Source of the DNA: Candidatus Fonsibacter sp.
Lineage (GTDB): Bacteria; Pseudomonadota; Alphaproteobacteria; Pelagibacterales; Pelagibacteraceae
NCBI GenBank assembly: GCA_018882565.1
Contig: VERQ01000003.1
Location: 1 to 41,063 of the forward strand
Direction of reading: 5' to 3'
DNA length: 41,063 nucleotides
The notes below the pieces were generated by a model. That model saw only the letters and a list, made by a program, of their open reading frames with translations. It searched no databases and was not told the DNA's origin. Made by a program: the position numbers and the translations under genes. How positions within the stretch are numbered: position 1 is the stretch's first letter; every line of letters begins with the position of its first letter. This document shows, piece after piece, positions 39,600 through 41,063 of the stretch.

Positions 39600-40214
39600 C
39601 TAATCGGCTTTCTTTTCTACTACTTTATCAATTATCCCAAAATCTTTAGCTTCTTCAGGGCTCATAAACTTGTCTCTCTCTAAGGCTTCTTGGATTGACT
39701 TAATATCTTTGCCAGTATGCTTTGCGTAAATTTCATTAAGGCGTTTTTTCACATAAGAAATTTCATTTGCATGAATTTGAATATCGGTTGCTTGTCCTTG
39801 AAAACCTGCTGAAGGTTGATGAACCATTATACGTGCGTTAGGTAAAGAAAACCTATGACCTTTTTCTCCTGCGGCTAGCAAAAATGAACCCATGGAAGCT
39901 GCTTGTCCGATACAAATTGTTGAAACAGGAGATTTAACATATTGCATAGTGTCATAAATTCCAAGTCCGTCAGTAACTACTCCTCCTGGACTGTTAATAT
40001 ATAAAAAAATTTCTTTCTTTGGATTTTCAGACTCTAAAAAAAGTAATTGAGCGCAAACTAAACTTGCAACATGAGAGTGCACTGGTCCTACTAAAAAAAT
40101 AATTCGTTCTTTTAATAGCCTTGAATAAATATCGTAAGCTCTTTCTCCTCTGCTGGTTTGTTCAACAACCATTGGAATAAGAGTATTCATCTGGATATCA
40201 ATCTGATCATTCAT
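39600..40214 (-). CDS. clpP: ATP-dependent Clp protease proteolytic subunit ClpP
   Basis: Serine protease that forms the double-ring chamber used with ClpX. The catalytic triad is S107 (GQAASMGS), H132 ([11 protein letters not shown]) and D181 ([11 protein letters not shown]). The N-terminus [26 protein letters not shown] is conserved; an earlier ATG (M1, eight codons upstream of MNTL) is used in the call because it fits usual alphaproteobacterial starts. 204 residues. It lies 26 bp after tig. Confidence 0.98.
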   Translation of the reverse strand: MNDQIDIQMNTLIPMVVEQTSRGERAYDIYSRLLKERIIFLVGPVHSHVASLVCAQLLFLESENPKKEIFLYINSPGGVVTDGLGIYDTMQYVKSPVSTICIGQAASMGSFLLAAGEKGHRFSLPNARIMVHQPSAGFQGQATDIQIHANEISYVKKRLNEIYAKHTGKDIKSIQEALERDKFMSPEEAKDFGIIDKVVEKKAD

Positions 40215-40240
40215 AGAGAATCAGATTCTACAGGCTTTGC

Positions 40241-41063
40241 TTATTTTTTACTAATCTTTTTTGTGGATTTTGATTTATCCTCTGATTTTGTATCTTTTTT
40301 TGATTTATCATCAACACTCTTTGCTGACTTGGCTGATGATTTAGACTTAAGATTAGATGATAAATCTTTTACAAGTTCTTCTAATTCTTTTTTGTTAACT
40401 TCTTTAACGGTAACCTTAGCTTTAGACTTAACCAGTTCAACAATCTTATCTTCATATATTGGTCCTCTAAGTCTTGTGATTTCTGAAGGATTTTTTTGAT
40501 AATAATCTCTAATTTGTTTTTCCTGTCCAGGATACATACTCATTTGTTTTTGTAATTCCTGCTGAAGTTCTTGTGTCGTCACTTGGATTTTATAATCTTC
40601 TCCAATTTGGTTTAATACTAGAGCAAGTTTTACTCTTCGTTTTGAAATGTCCAAAATGTCTTCTTCTTCTTCTTTACTAAGTTTTATATCTGAATGATCA
40701 TGTCCATGTTTTTGATCATCATGAGGTTCATCTTTATGAGCTTTTTCATGAATAAAACTATGTTTAACTATTTCTTGTTCATTTTTGACTAAATCTTCAG
40801 GCAAATCAAACTTACAGTTTTCATCTAGATAATCTAAAATTTCTTTTCTAACGATTGTTTCCGTAATTGAAGACTGTTCTTTAGAAAGTTGTTTTTCTAA
40901 TAGAATTTTTAAATCGCTTAAATCTTTTGCTCCTAAATTTTTTGCAAATTGATCATCAATAACTACTGGTTCTGATTTTTTAACTTCTAATATTTTACAA
41001 TTAAATATTGCAGTTTTATTCATTGGTAAAGAGGTTGGCGGGGCAAAATCATGGTTTGGATTT
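40241..41063 (-). CDS. tig: trigger factor, C-terminal part (5' end outside window)
   Basis: Ribosome-associated chaperone that binds nascent chains at L23/L29. The frame is open to the window edge, so the ATG at 41021-41023 is internal; about 274 codons of a protein usually 430-480 long are present. They include the end of the PPIase-linker region, the VVIDDQFAKNLGAKDLSDLK block, and RRVKLALVLNQIGE of the C-terminal domain. A His-rich segment (seven His in 23 residues) is encoded at 40694-40762. The C-terminus is a long Lys/Ser/Asp-rich tail. The downstream order clpP-clpX-lon supports the call. Confidence 0.93.
   Translation of the reverse strand, partial: NPNHDFAPPTSLPMNKTAIFNCKILEVKKSEPVVIDDQFAKNLGAKDLSDLKILLEKQLSKEQSSITETIVRKEILDYLDENCKFDLPEDLVKNEQEIVKHSFIHEKAHKDEPHDDQKHGHDHSDIKLSKEEEEDILDISKRRVKLALVLNQIGEDYKIQVTTQELQQELQKQMSMYPGQEKQIRDYYQKNPSEITRLRGPIYEDKIVELVKSKAKVTVKEVNKKELEELVKDLSSNLKSKSSAKSAKSVDDKSKKDTKSEDKSKSTKKISKK

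Noticed and set aside
40241-41023. ATG at 41021-41023 as the start of a complete 260-residue protein
   Set aside because: The frame stays open to the window edge with conserved trigger factor residues before it, and a complete protein would lack the ribosome-binding and PPIase domains.

Overview
The window is core chromosome of a strongly AT-rich, streamlined alphaproteobacterium, most likely SAR11 (Pelagibacterales). The reasons are the gene order (secY followed by adk; tRNA-Trp directly between tuf and secE; tig-clpP-clpX-lon), the Lys/Asn/Ile-rich proteins, and the near absence of intergenic DNA, with many genes overlapping by 1-22 bases. Taxonomy is inferred from these features, not from a database search. 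I see 52 protein genes (two cut by the window edges) and five tRNA genes, and no mobile element, CRISPR array or rRNA gene.

Left edge (1-3594): the first codons of a UDP-glucose dehydrogenase gene follow galU on the minus strand. Divergent panC and lipB (pantothenate and lipoate biosynthesis) lie on the plus strand. lipB converges on, and overlaps, the end of rluC, which is preceded by crcB.

Centre (3602-32614, all minus strand): a continuous information-processing cluster. In transcription order it is tRNA-Tyr, tRNA-Gly, tuf, tRNA-Trp, secE, nusG, rplK, rplA, rplJ, rplL, rpoB, rpoC, then rpsL, rpsG, fusA, then rpsJ-rplC-rplD-rplW-rplB-rpsS-rplV-rpsC-rplP-rpmC-rpsQ, then rplN-rplX-rplE-rpsN-rpsH-rplF-rplR-rpsE-rplO-secY-adk, then rpsM-rpsK-rpoA-rplQ, and finally crcB and rluC. 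The rif, str, S10, spc and alpha operons are thus end to end. Three sigma-70-type promoters can be read: before tRNA-Tyr, before rpsL (with a structured leader of about 100 nt), and before rpsM (-35 box on the adk stop codon). tuf is not in its common place between fusA and rpsJ. The rpsE-rplO junction has no room for rpmD (L30).

Right side (32808-41063): rlmB and marC converge. tRNA-Asp and tRNA-Val flank a 158-bp spacer holding a nested inverted repeat followed by eight T on the plus strand, a candidate small RNA or terminator. Then come a small unknown membrane protein, a TauE/SafE-type permease, and the protein quality-control group tig (5' end cut off), clpP, clpX and lon. lon is preceded by a near-consensus heat-shock (sigma-32/RpoH) promoter.

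The window is mostly conserved housekeeping DNA. The points most worth a second look are the inter-tRNA element, the str leader, the lon promoter, a His-rich segment in trigger factor, the missing L30 gene, and low-complexity charged tails on many ribosomal proteins.
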